Made by a program: the position numbers and the translations under genes
Part shown: positions 54,116-61,807 of the stretch, in pieces
Layout of the letters: each line of letters opens with the position of its first letter
Position numbering within the stretch: the first letter of the stretch is position 1
The notes under the pieces: model-generated
Told to the model about the DNA's origin: nothing
The model's input: the letters and a program-made list of their open reading frames with translations, nothing else
The model's database searches: none
DNA from: Caproicibacterium amylolyticum
Lineage (GTDB): Bacteria; Bacillota; Clostridia; Oscillospirales; Acutalibacteraceae
Direction of reading: 5' to 3'
DNA: 64,000 nucleotides
Assembly: GCF_014467055.1 (NCBI RefSeq)
Contig: NZ_CP060696.1
Span: 1,674,001 to 1,738,000 of the forward strand

Positions 54116-54562
54116 TCATGCATGGCTTACAATTACTTTGACGCCTTCGATTCGCTTGACCAACACATTTTCGCCGGCGGCAATGACCGCACCATCTTCT
54201 GAACGTGCAGTCCAAATGCTGCCCAGCACCTTAACAAGGCCGCGTCCGGCGGTGTTGTCGATTTCCTCTGTTACAACGCCGGTTTTGCCAATGTAGCGGT
54301 CGGCATTGGTTTCTGCCTTGTGAAAGCGGGTCATCTTTTTTACCAACGGCCGCGTGAGCACTAAAGTTGCAACCGCTACAGCAATGAAAAGGATAAACTG
54401 TACCGGAATACTAGCGCCGCAGGCCGCTGCAATGACAGCTGCTATGCCGCCAACAGCAAACCAGATGCTGACCAGCTGCACGGTGACAGCCTCAACAATC
54501 GCCGCAATCACAACGATTACCAGCCACACAAACGGCATTGCTGCCAAAAGCTGATCCCACAT
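54116..54562 (-). CDS. NfeD-like membrane protein
   Basis: 148 residues. Three hydrophobic segments (about 12-32, 34-52, 55-72) are followed by a C-terminal OB-fold NfeD domain (YIGKTGVVTEEID, GLVKVLGSIWTARSEDGAVIAAGENVLVKRIEGVKVIV). It lacks the serine-protease domain, so it is the short NfeD1b type. The ATG at 54562 is chosen because GGAGGT lies 7 nt before it; an ATG 15 bases upstream includes that site. It is the partner of the SPFH protein. Confidence 0.92.
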   Translation of the reverse strand: MWDQLLAAMPFVWLVIVVIAAIVEAVTVQLVSIWFAVGGIAAVIAAACGASIPVQFILFIAVAVATLVLTRPLVKKMTRFHKAETNADRYIGKTGVVTEEIDNTAGRGLVKVLGSIWTARSEDGAVIAAGENVLVKRIEGVKVIVSHA

Positions 54563-54589
54563 TTTTTTCACCTCCATTCGATTGACAAT

Positions 54590-54618
54590 ATATTAGCATA
54601 ACTTCCAATGCAGTACAA
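54590..54618 (-). promoter_or_regulatory. Possible promoter of the NfeD-SPFH operon
   Basis: Minus strand TTGTAC (54618-54613), 17-nt spacer, TAATAT (54595-54590). The rest of the 54563-54803 gap shows only an A/T-rich hairpin near 54657-54683 and nothing else I can assign. Confidence 0.5.
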
Positions 54619-54803
54619 CCGACAAAGAAACCAAATTCTAACAATTAAACGCGGTTTTGAGTAAAAAAACGCTTTTTCACTCAGGAGGTCTGTCACACAG
54701 GTTCTGTGGAGTTCAATCTGCAGTTCGCGCAGTTTTGTAAATCATTATAAAATTGTAATCATTCCGCTGTTCAGTAAGTATATGTAGCTTTCGCGCTGGA
54801 CAT

Positions 54804-55670
54804 TCAAAAGTGAACGAGCAACAGCAGCGTCCCTGCTGTCAACAATCCCAAACCCACAGCCGACTTTCGGTTCAGTTTTTCTTTCAGCAGGATAAATGAA
54901 AACAGGATGGTGACTAAAATAGAAAGTTTGTCTATCGGCGCAACGATGCTTGCGCTTCCTTCCTGCAGTGCGTGGTAATACAGCATCCAGGAAAGGCCGG
55001 TCGCAAGTCCGGAAAGTGCCAGAAACAGCCAGCTCTTTTTATCAATTTTTCCGATTTCTTTGTGCAGTCCGCGTCCAAAGACAATGCCCCATGCAAGGAT
55101 TAATACCACCACGGTGCGTATTGCCGTGCCGAGATTGGACTCCACTCCCTGTATGCCTACTTTACCGAGGATGGCCGTCAAGCTGGCAAATACCGCCGAA
55201 AGGACTGCCCAAACAAACCAGCTTCTGCTTTTCCCTGCAGGAGCATCCCCTTCTTTTTTCTGAATCATCAGCATAGTACCCGCCAAAATCAATACCATGC
55301 CAATCAGCATATTAGCAGAAAACGCTTCGTTCAGGAACAAAAATGCAAGGACCATTGTCAGCACAGTACTGGATTTATCAATGGGTGCTACTTTGTTGAC
55401 ATCGCCAAGCTGCAGTGCACGAAAATAGCAAATCCAGCTGGCACCGGTTGCCGCACCGGAAAGAATCAAGAACACCCATGTTTGCGACTTGAGTGTAAAA
55501 ATTGTGCCGCCTGAACCCGCGATACCGACCATTAACCACGCAAACAGCACCACCACAATCGTCCGCAGTGCCGTAGCAAGGTGTGAGTTGACATTTTGAA
55601 TGCCGATTTTCGCCAAAACCGCTGTAATACCGGCGAAGAATGCCGAACCAAACGCATATAGAACCCACAT
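54804..55670 (-). CDS. EamA/DMT-family transporter
   Basis: 288 residues, ten predicted membrane helices arranged as two EamA repeats. Repeat 1 has FFAGITAVLAKIGIQNVNSHLATALRT and ASWICYFRALQLGDVNKVAPIDKSSTVLTMVLAFLFLNE. Repeat 2 repeats the pattern with VFASLTAILGKVGIQGVESNLGTAIRT and LSWMLYYHALQEGSASIVAPIDKLSILVTILFSFILLKE. The strong repeat-to-repeat similarity and the APIDK motif are typical of this subfamily. Substrate unknown (drug or metabolite export). GAGG lies 9 nt before the ATG. No obvious partners. Confidence 0.92.
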   Translation of the reverse strand: MWVLYAFGSAFFAGITAVLAKIGIQNVNSHLATALRTIVVVLFAWLMVGIAGSGGTIFTLKSQTWVFLILSGAATGASWICYFRALQLGDVNKVAPIDKSSTVLTMVLAFLFLNEAFSANMLIGMVLILAGTMLMIQKKEGDAPAGKSRSWFVWAVLSAVFASLTAILGKVGIQGVESNLGTAIRTVVVLILAWGIVFGRGLHKEIGKIDKKSWLFLALSGLATGLSWMLYYHALQEGSASIVAPIDKLSILVTILFSFILLKEKLNRKSAVGLGLLTAGTLLLLVHF

Positions 55671-55710
55671 TGATATTTGCCTCTTTACTATGTAAAATCG
55701 CGTTTTGTAA

Positions 55711-55742
55711 GAAAAACCTCCGTCACCTTAGCGGCGAGGAGG
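55711..55742 (-). terminator. Terminator of the rsmD-coaD-coiled-coil operon
   Basis: 10-bp stem with a bulged base (55717-55727 with 55733-55742) followed on the minus strand by TTTTTC, 14 bp after the gene end. Confidence 0.8.
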
Positions 55743-55755
55743 ACTTAAAAAATCT

Positions 55756-56253
55756 TTATTTTTTGCCATGCGTTTTTCCGGCATGGGAAGCAGCAGCTTT
55801 GAGGCTCTGCCGTGTGTTGCGCAGCTCTGTCAGATTGGACGAAAGGCTCTCATCCGCGCGGCGCATCAGGTCGTCTACATATTCACTGCTTGCACGGCGC
55901 ATATCACGCGTCTGCTTCTGCGTAGTTGCAATCAGCTCATTTGCCTGCTTTTGCGCCTGCCGGAGAATTGTTTCCTGATTCATCAGAACCTTAGAACGTT
56001 CTTCCGCTACACGGATGATACCGTCGGCTTCTTTTTTTGCATCTGCCAAAATCTTTGCGCGGTCAGCAACAATTGCCCGTGCTTTCCGAACCTCCTGCGG
56101 AAGGGATTCGCGCAGTTCATCCAGAATTTGACGGACTTCGTCGCCGTCAACAACCGTGCGGCCATGGCTGAGCGGCAGGCTCCATGCTTTTTCCAACAAA
56201 GCATACATCTCGTCAATCAAATCTTCCGAATTCACGGTATTCTCTTCATTCAT
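55756..56253 (-). CDS. Coiled-coil protein (ATP-synthase-b/DivIVA-like)
   Basis: 165 residues. After an acidic N-terminus (EDLIDEMYALLEKAWSLPLSHGRTVVDGDEVRQILDELRESLP) most of the chain (about 60-150) is an uninterrupted Ala/Glu/Arg/Lys-rich helix expected to form a coiled coil. It ends basic (SHAGKTHGKK). Similar proteins lie next to coaD in many clostridia and are annotated as ATPase or DivIVA-like. No function can be claimed. The ATG at 56253 follows GGAGGG and overlaps the coaD 3' end by 8 bp. Confidence 0.8.
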   Translation of the reverse strand: MNEENTVNSEDLIDEMYALLEKAWSLPLSHGRTVVDGDEVRQILDELRESLPQEVRKARAIVADRAKILADAKKEADGIIRVAEERSKVLMNQETILRQAQKQANELIATTQKQTRDMRRASSEYVDDLMRRADESLSSNLTELRNTRQSLKAAASHAGKTHGKK

Positions 56254-56752
56254 GTTTGTTCCCTCCTGCATAAATCCGGTCATTTATGTCCTGCATAATG
56301 CACTGCGGCACGCATTTTGAAATATCACCGCCAAATACGGCGATCTGTTTTACAACGCTTGAGCTTAAAAACATATTTTCCGCTTGTGTATTAAAAAAAA
56401 TCGTTTCCAGGTTCGGGTTCAGGTTTCGGTTGGTCAGTGACATCTGAAATTCATACTCAAAATCCGAAAGGGCACGCAGGCCCCGCACAACAGCCACTGC
56501 CTGTTTTTGGCGCGCATACTCGGCCAGCAGACCGTGAAAGCTGTCGATTTCCACCTGCGGCAGGTTGAGCGTACAGCGATGGAGCATGTCCATACGCTCC
56601 TCTGCTGTAAAGGCGGTCTTTTTTTCGGGGTTGTCCAGCACGGCCACAATCACTTTATCAAACAATTTGCAGGAACGCCGGATGATATCCAGATGTCCCA
56701 GCGTCACCGGGTCAAAGCTGCCCGGACAAATTGCCACTCGTTCTTCTTTCAC
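56246..56752 (-). CDS. coaD: Pantetheine-phosphate adenylyltransferase
   Basis: 168 residues, penultimate CoA step. The nucleotidyltransferase motif is CPGSFDPVTLGHLDIIRR. VVRGLRALSDFEYEFQMSLTNRNL and the C-terminal FLSSSVVKQIAVFGGDISKCVP are typical. It overlaps rsmD by 4 bp (ATGA) and the coiled-coil gene by 8 bp. The rsmD-coaD pair is widely conserved. Confidence 0.96.
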   Translation of the reverse strand: MKEERVAICPGSFDPVTLGHLDIIRRSCKLFDKVIVAVLDNPEKKTAFTAEERMDMLHRCTLNLPQVEIDSFHGLLAEYARQKQAVAVVRGLRALSDFEYEFQMSLTNRNLNPNLETIFFNTQAENMFLSSSVVKQIAVFGGDISKCVPQCIMQDINDRIYAGGNKHE

Positions 56753-57297
56753 TTTGACACATCCTTATGCACGAAGGTAGTAACCATAATCTTACCGTAT
56801 CGGTACGTGCGATTTTTTACAAAATCACCAGCGCAGTCCGGCATCGTTTCATCATCAGGATGTTCGCAAAAAATCACACCGCCGGGATTCATCACCGCCG
56901 CGCAAAGCGGCAGTGCCTGCTGCAGCAGTCCGGTCCGGTAAGGCGGGTCTAAAAAACAGAGGTCATAAGGTATCGCTTTGCGCTGTAAAAAAAGCAGTGC
57001 GTCCGTTTGGTGCACAGCAGCCCGTTGTGCAAGTCCGGTAGCCTCCAAATTTTTTTGAATAACATTGACGCTTTCCTTGCTGCTGTCCAGAAAATCCGCA
57101 TAGGCAGCACCGCGGCTGAGTGCCTCAATGCCTAACTGACCGGAACCTGCAAAAGCATCCAGCACCCGGCGGCCCTCCACCTGAAATTGAATGATGCTGA
57201 AGATGGCTTCCTTTACGCGCTCCGGTGTGGGACGTGTTTCAGAACCTTCCCGTGTAGTGAGGCGGCGGCCCCTGGCTGTACCGGTGATTACACGCAT
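56749..57297 (-). CDS. rsmD: 16S rRNA (guanine-966-N2)-methyltransferase
   Basis: 182 residues. SAM-binding motif VLDAFAGSGQLGIEALSRGA and catalytic DPPY (CFLDPPYRTGLL) are intact. The N-terminus MRVITGTARGRRLTT and TRPTPERVKEAIFSII are the family opening. AAAGGGG is 9 nt before the ATG. First gene of the rsmD-coaD-coiled-coil operon, with a good promoter upstream. Confidence 0.95.
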   Translation of the reverse strand: MRVITGTARGRRLTTREGSETRPTPERVKEAIFSIIQFQVEGRRVLDAFAGSGQLGIEALSRGAAYADFLDSSKESVNVIQKNLEATGLAQRAAVHQTDALLFLQRKAIPYDLCFLDPPYRTGLLQQALPLCAAVMNPGGVIFCEHPDDETMPDCAGDFVKNRTYRYGKIMVTTFVHKDVSK

Positions 57298-57343
57298 AGA
57301 TTCGAACCCCTTTCCTCTTGTGGTTTTTCACACCATGGCTACT

Positions 57344-57372
57344 ATTATCGCATTACAGATTGAATCTGTCAA
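57344..57372 (-). promoter_or_regulatory. Promoter of rsmD operon with embedded palindrome
   Basis: Minus strand TTGACA (57372-57367), 17-nt spacer, GATAAT (57349-57344). The spacer and -35 hold a perfect 7+1+7 palindrome (57355-57369) that could be a repressor site. Confidence 0.7.
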
Positions 57373-57413
57373 CTTCACCTGAAAAAGTTTCAGCAAAATT
57401 GGCGGGTTCTATC

Positions 57414-59255
57414 TTATTTTTCGATTTCGTGGAAGTAATCATAAACTTCCTGTGCTGCCGGGCGGGTCATGTCCGGCGCAAACGCAAGTTCTTCCAGTGT
57501 TGCTTCCCGAATAGCCGTTATTGTGCGAAAATGATGCAGCAGCGCTTTTGCGCGTTTTTCTCCGATTCCCTCAATCTGTGTAAGTGAAGAAGCAAAAGCG
57601 TGTTTCTTCCTGCTCTGCCGGTGATACCCGATTGCCCAGCGGTGCACTTCGTCCTGAATACTGGAAACCAACGTAAACGCCGCCCGGTGTGAATTGATGG
57701 CAATTTCCCCACCATCGCCGGTGATGGCCCGCGTGCGGTGGCTATTGTCCTTCACCATACCAAACAGCGGGATCTGCAGCTTAAAGTGTTCCAGTACAGG
57801 GCGCACCGCGCTGACCTGCCCCTTGCCACCGTCCAGCAAAATCAAATCCGGCAGGCGTCCGAAGCCTTCGTTTTCGTCCTTGTGCTGCTCATACTCCTGA
57901 AAGCGGCGCGTCAGCACTTCATTCATAGAGCCGTAGTCATCCTGCCCCTCAACGGTTTTGATTTTGAATTTCCGGTAGGCGGATTTCAGCGGACGGCCGT
58001 TTTCAAAAACAACCATACCGGCTACATTATCTTCACCGGCTAAATTGGAAATATCATAAGATTCAATATACTGCGGCGGATTCTGCAGCCCCAGCAGCCG
58101 CCCAAGCTCGTCCAGTGCACTGGTTTCCCGACCTGTACGCCCGGTAGTTTGAGCCACTTGCTCCGCAGCATTGCTGCGCACCATTTCAGCAAGCTTTGCC
58201 TGCTCGCCTTTCTGCGGCACTACCAAATGTACCACACGGCCGGCTTTGGCAGAAAGCCACTGCTCCAGCAAAACCATATTCTCCGCCGGTGCGTCCAGCA
58301 TCACTCGCGGCGGAATTCGGTCACGAATTGAATAGTACCGCTCAATGAATTCACTTCGTGCGCTCTCCGGCTCACCGACCGGCCCCATCGGAAAGCTCTC
58401 GCGGTCGCAAAGCCGTGCATCCTGATATCGAAACACCTGAAAACAGGCAGCGGACGGTCCCTGCGCCAGCGCAATCACATCCTGTTCCGGTATAGAATTG
58501 GCAACAACTTTTTGCCGGTCCGCCATGCGTTTAATCGCCTGAAGTCGGTCACGCAGGCGTGCCGCACGCTCAAACTGAAGATTTTCGCTGGCTTCCAGCA
58601 TTTTCTGTTCCAGCTTCTTCACAGAAGCGGCACTGCCGCCCTGCACAAAGTCAACCGCTTCATCAATCAGCTCCCGATATTCGGACTCTGTGATTTTTCC
58701 AAGGCAAGGAGCACAGCACTGCTGGATATAATAGTTCAGGCAAGGTCGCTTTTTCCCGATATCCTGTGGGAAGCGGCGGGTGCAGTCCGGCAAACGGAAA
58801 ATTTTCAGTGCTTCATCCACGCTCTCTTTCGTTGCCCAGGAACTGACATAAGGCCCCAAGTATTTCGCATCGTCGTCCGCAATCTGCTTCGCCTGCGAAA
58901 GCCGCGGCCACGCTTCATTGGTAATTTTAATATAATGATAACCTTTGTCGTCTTTCAGCAGAATATTATACTTTGGCGTATGCTGTTTAATCAAGCTTGC
59001 TTCCAGCACCAGTGCTTCAAACTCACTGTCTGTCAAAATATATTCAAACCAATCCACATGGGCAACCATCTGGCGTACTTTTTCCTCATGGTTCTTTTCA
59101 CTGCCGAAATACTGGCTGACACGGTTTTTCAATGCTTTAGCCTTGCCGATATAAATAATCTCGCCGCTTTTGTCATGCATGATGTAGACACCGGGATGCA
59201 GCGGCAGATTCATTGCTTTTTTGCGCAGTTCCCGCCGCTTTTCCTCACTGATCAT
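57414..59255 (-). CDS. uvrC: UvrABC excinuclease subunit C
   Basis: 613 residues. The N-terminal GIY-YIG nuclease is PGVYIMHDKSGEIIYIGKAKALKNRVSQYF. A UVR motif (VKKLEQKMLEASENLQFERAARLRDRLQAI) lies near residues 205-235. The central RNase H-like nuclease has ESYDISNLAGEDNVAGMVVFENG and LPDLILLDGGKGQVSAV, with tandem helix-hairpin-helix at the C-terminus (LTQIEGIGEKRAKALLHHF). Complete. GAGGAGG precedes the ATG. Confidence 0.97.
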   Translation of the reverse strand: MISEEKRRELRKKAMNLPLHPGVYIMHDKSGEIIYIGKAKALKNRVSQYFGSEKNHEEKVRQMVAHVDWFEYILTDSEFEALVLEASLIKQHTPKYNILLKDDKGYHYIKITNEAWPRLSQAKQIADDDAKYLGPYVSSWATKESVDEALKIFRLPDCTRRFPQDIGKKRPCLNYYIQQCCAPCLGKITESEYRELIDEAVDFVQGGSAASVKKLEQKMLEASENLQFERAARLRDRLQAIKRMADRQKVVANSIPEQDVIALAQGPSAACFQVFRYQDARLCDRESFPMGPVGEPESARSEFIERYYSIRDRIPPRVMLDAPAENMVLLEQWLSAKAGRVVHLVVPQKGEQAKLAEMVRSNAAEQVAQTTGRTGRETSALDELGRLLGLQNPPQYIESYDISNLAGEDNVAGMVVFENGRPLKSAYRKFKIKTVEGQDDYGSMNEVLTRRFQEYEQHKDENEGFGRLPDLILLDGGKGQVSAVRPVLEHFKLQIPLFGMVKDNSHRTRAITGDGGEIAINSHRAAFTLVSSIQDEVHRWAIGYHRQSRKKHAFASSLTQIEGIGEKRAKALLHHFRTITAIREATLEELAFAPDMTRPAAQEVYDYFHEIEK

Positions 59256-59290
59256 CTACCCTGCCTCCTCTTTCAGAACTTTATAAAAAC

Positions 59291-59335
59291 AAAAAAGCTG
59301 CCCCGGCACGGAAAAGACCGTGTTCACGGGACAGC
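59291..59335 (-). terminator. Terminator after ptsH
   Basis: 8-bp outer stem (59297-59304 with 59328-59335, one G-U) plus an inner CACGG/CCGTG stem, followed on the minus strand by TTTTTTG. Confidence 0.88.
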
Positions 59336-59348
59336 AGTCTGCCGCAAC

Positions 59349-59612
59349 TTACTCAGCAAAACCAGACTTAACCAATTCAACAAGGCTGTTCACAGCATCT
59401 TCCTCGTCAGAACCGTCCGCAATAATGCGGATGGTAGTACCGCCAACAATGCCCAGGGAAAGGACACCGAGCAAGCTCTTTGCATTAACGCGGCGCTCTT
59501 CTTTTTCAACCCAGATAGAGGATTTGTACTCGTTGGCTTTCTGAATGAAGAAAGTAGCCGGACGAGCATGCAGGCCAACCTGATTCTGAACTAAAACTTC
59601 TTTAACACACAT
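59349..59612 (-). CDS. ptsH: HPr-family phosphocarrier protein
   Basis: 87 residues. The phosphorylatable His 15 is in QVGLHARPATFF. The regulatory Ser is in VNAKSLLGVLSLGI at the HPr kinase site, so it is the Gram-positive type able to act with CcpA. It stands alone, without ptsI, as is usual in Clostridia. GGAG precedes the ATG. It has its own promoter with a palindrome at the start site. A Crh-like or paralogous HPr role is possible but both phosphosites are present. Confidence 0.94.
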   Translation of the reverse strand: MCVKEVLVQNQVGLHARPATFFIQKANEYKSSIWVEKEERRVNAKSLLGVLSLGIVGGTTIRIIADGSDEEDAVNSLVELVKSGFAE

Positions 59613-59681
59613 TCTGATTAGCTCCTAACGATTTAAATTTGAAACCACAAATCAAATATACCTGAATAAATGGATGGCAGT

Positions 59682-59737
59682 TTAAATACTAACACTGTAT
59701 TTAACTAGTATTATAGCACTTTTCAAAATGCGGTCAA
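59682..59737 (-). promoter_or_regulatory. Promoter and possible operator of ptsH
   Basis: Minus strand TTGACC (59737-59732), 16-nt spacer, TATAAT (59715-59710). A perfect palindrome TTAAATAC/GTATTTAA (59682-59704, 7-nt centre) covers the predicted start site, the classic place for a repressor operator. The 59740-59868 stretch toward trmD shows no other element. Confidence 0.65.
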
Positions 59738-59868
59738 TCACCGCGTCGAAAATTCGGGTTTATACCTAAGTGTAAGGTCTTAACGAACAGGCATATTCGT
59801 GCAATCTGCTATATTTGTTGAAAATTTTTAGTCTGTCTGCTACAGTTAGCGCGCAAAAATGGTCAATT

Positions 59869-60621
59869 TCACGTACTGGTATCGTTTTCGCTGTTATCCC
59901 TATAACGCATTAAAAATGTCCGGTCTTCATCTGTAAGCAGTGCCTTTTCCAGCATATCCGGACGTTTCCGGAGGGTGCGCAGCAGGCTCTGCTGCCGCCG
60001 CCAGCGAGCAATATTGGCGTGATGCCCGGTCATCAGCTCCGGCGGCACACTTTTACCGCGCCAGACCTGCGGGCGGCTGTACTGCGGATATTCCAGCAGC
60101 CCATTGTAATGGCTTTCCTCAACAAAGCACTCGTCTGCGGCCAGCACGCCCGGCTGCAGGCGTGCAAGGGAATCAATTAGGCAGAGTGCCGGCAGTTCGC
60201 CGCCGGTCAGCACAAAGTCGCCAAGTGAAACTTCCTCATCTACATACTGTTCCAGAACCCGTTCATCCACACCCTCATAATGTCCGCAGAGGATGCAGAG
60301 ATTTTCGTACTGATTCAATTCTTTGAGCAGCGGCTGATTTAAAGGTCTTCCCTGTGGACTCATAAAAACAATATGCGGTTTTTTCCCAAGTGTTCTGGTA
60401 AGGTCATCGAAGCAGGCCGCAATCGGTTCCGCAATGAGCAGCATGCCCTTGCCGCCGCCAAAAACCGTATCATCCACCGTACTGTGTTTGTCATGCGCAT
60501 AGGTACGCAGCTGATGCGGCACAATCTGCACCGCCCCGCGCTTTCTGCCACGGCCGACAATGCTTTCCGCCAGCACAGCTTCACACATTTCCGGAAAGAG
60601 TGTAATCAGGTCAATCCGCAT
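59869..60621 (-). CDS. trmD: tRNA (guanine-37-N1)-methyltransferase
   Basis: 250 residues. SPOUT-fold knot with MRIDLITLFPEMCEAVLAESIVGRGRKRG, DDTVFGGGKGMLLIAEPI, LCGHYEGVDERVLEQYVDEEVSLGDFVLTGGELPAL and SRPQVWRGKSVPPELMTGHHANIARWR. The ATG at 60621 overlaps the rimM 3' end by 11 bp and has GGAGGG upstream; longer reading into rimM is rejected. Last gene of the operon; no clear terminator seen after it. Confidence 0.96.
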   Translation of the reverse strand: MRIDLITLFPEMCEAVLAESIVGRGRKRGAVQIVPHQLRTYAHDKHSTVDDTVFGGGKGMLLIAEPIAACFDDLTRTLGKKPHIVFMSPQGRPLNQPLLKELNQYENLCILCGHYEGVDERVLEQYVDEEVSLGDFVLTGGELPALCLIDSLARLQPGVLAADECFVEESHYNGLLEYPQYSRPQVWRGKSVPPELMTGHHANIARWRRQQSLLRTLRKRPDMLEKALLTDEDRTFLMRYRDNSENDTST

Positions 60622-61123
60622 TGAACATACCCTCCAATGGCTCAATTTCCACTGTGTTTTCCTCCAGAGAAATGCGGTGCACAACCTGCGGGACTGCGGG
60701 AATCAACGTTGTTTTTCCAGTTTTATCTGTAATTTCATAGACATCATTGGCACCTGTGCCGTACACAGCTGTTAAAGTACCGTACAGTTCACCATCCTGC
60801 GAATTGCGCACGGATAAACCGATTAAGTCCTGCTGAAAATAGGCTCCCTCCGGCAGCGCGGCATCATCCCGGCGAAAGCACAATATCCGGCCGCGCAGCG
60901 CATCCGCCTGCTCCACCGTTGAAATGCCCTCCAGTGTGACCAACAGCAGACTTTTATGCACACGGGCCGAAAGCACCTTAACTGCGGTTTTCTCTTTTTC
61001 CCAGTACAGAGTTTGAAACTGCTTGAGGAATTCCGCAGAGTCACACCACGGCTCAAGCCGCAGTTCCCCGCGAACCCCATGGGTACCCACAATCCGTCCG
61101 GCTTCCAGATACTCTGCTTTCAT
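60611..61123 (-). CDS. rimM: Ribosome maturation factor RimM
   Basis: 170 residues. The N-terminal RimM domain starts LEAGRIVGTHGVRGELRLEPWCDSAE. The PRC-barrel half has YFQQDLIGLSVRNSQDGELYGTLTAVYGTGANDVYEI and LIPAVPQVVHRISLEENTVEIEPLEGM. It aids 30S head assembly with S19. It lies between khpA and trmD, the normal place. Confidence 0.95.
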   Translation of the reverse strand: MKAEYLEAGRIVGTHGVRGELRLEPWCDSAEFLKQFQTLYWEKEKTAVKVLSARVHKSLLLVTLEGISTVEQADALRGRILCFRRDDAALPEGAYFQQDLIGLSVRNSQDGELYGTLTAVYGTGANDVYEITDKTGKTTLIPAVPQVVHRISLEENTVEIEPLEGMFNAD

Positions 61124-61214
61124 GTATGCCCTCCACGCTGTTTTAATTAAAATTCATGAGTCAAAAAAGTACTGCCGCAAGCAGCAAAGCCTGCGGCAGA
61201 AATTCTGAAATTTG

Positions 61215-61448
61215 TCAGTCTATTTCCACGGACACCTTGGTGTCCTGCCGGGTGGCTGCTGCACGCATAACCACACGGATGGCCTTTGCAATTCTTCCCT
61301 GCTTACCGATTACACGCCCCATATCATTTTCTGCAACATGCAGGTGATAAGTGACTGTGCCATCTTCGGCAGGCTCATCCACGGTAACAGTTACAGCCGT
61401 AGGGTCTTCAACCAGCCCCTGCGCAATGGAGATCAAGAGTTCTTCCAT
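61215..61448 (-). CDS. khpA: KH-domain RNA-binding protein KhpA
   Basis: 77 residues, a single KH domain with the RNA-gripping loop GKQG in GRVIGKQGRIAKAIRVVMRAAA. MEELLISIAQGLVEDP is the family start. KhpA pairs with KhpB (Jag) and affects division and small-RNA metabolism in Firmicutes. GGGAGG precedes the ATG, 19 bp after rpsP. The conserved rpsP-khpA-rimM-trmD order supports the call. Confidence 0.95.
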   Translation of the reverse strand: MEELLISIAQGLVEDPTAVTVTVDEPAEDGTVTYHLHVAENDMGRVIGKQGRIAKAIRVVMRAAATRQDTKVSVEID

Positions 61449-61467
61449 GGAACAAACCTCCCTTTAC

Positions 61468-61710
61468 TCAGAGAACACCGTTCTGTTTGAAAAGGCGCTT
61501 TACGGTATCGGTCGGTTGTGCGCCGTTTTTAATCCAAGTCTGAACTTTTTCAGCGTCAACCTTAACTTCCGCAGGCTCCTTCAGCGGATTGTAATAGCCG
61601 ATTTCCTCAATGAAGCGGCCGTCGCGCGGGTCACGGGAATCAGCGACTACAATACGATAAAACGGATTTTTCTTTGCGCCCATGCGGCGCAGACGAATCT
61701 TAACTGCCAT
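61468..61710 (-). CDS. rpsP: 30S ribosomal protein S16
   Basis: 80 residues. Begins [42 protein letters not shown], the unmistakable S16 N-terminus. GGAGGT precedes the ATG. It follows ffh by about 100 bp with no terminator between. Confidence 0.98.
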   Translation of the reverse strand: MAVKIRLRRMGAKKNPFYRIVVADSRDPRDGRFIEEIGYYNPLKEPAEVKVDAEKVQTWIKNGAQPTDTVKRLFKQNGVL

Positions 61711-61807
61711 TGTTTTTTACCTCCAAAGTAAAACGTACATGAAATTATAAAATGTATAAATCAGGAGCGCCCGGCCTGCAGCCGCCGCCTCCGTGAATTA
61801 TCAAAAA

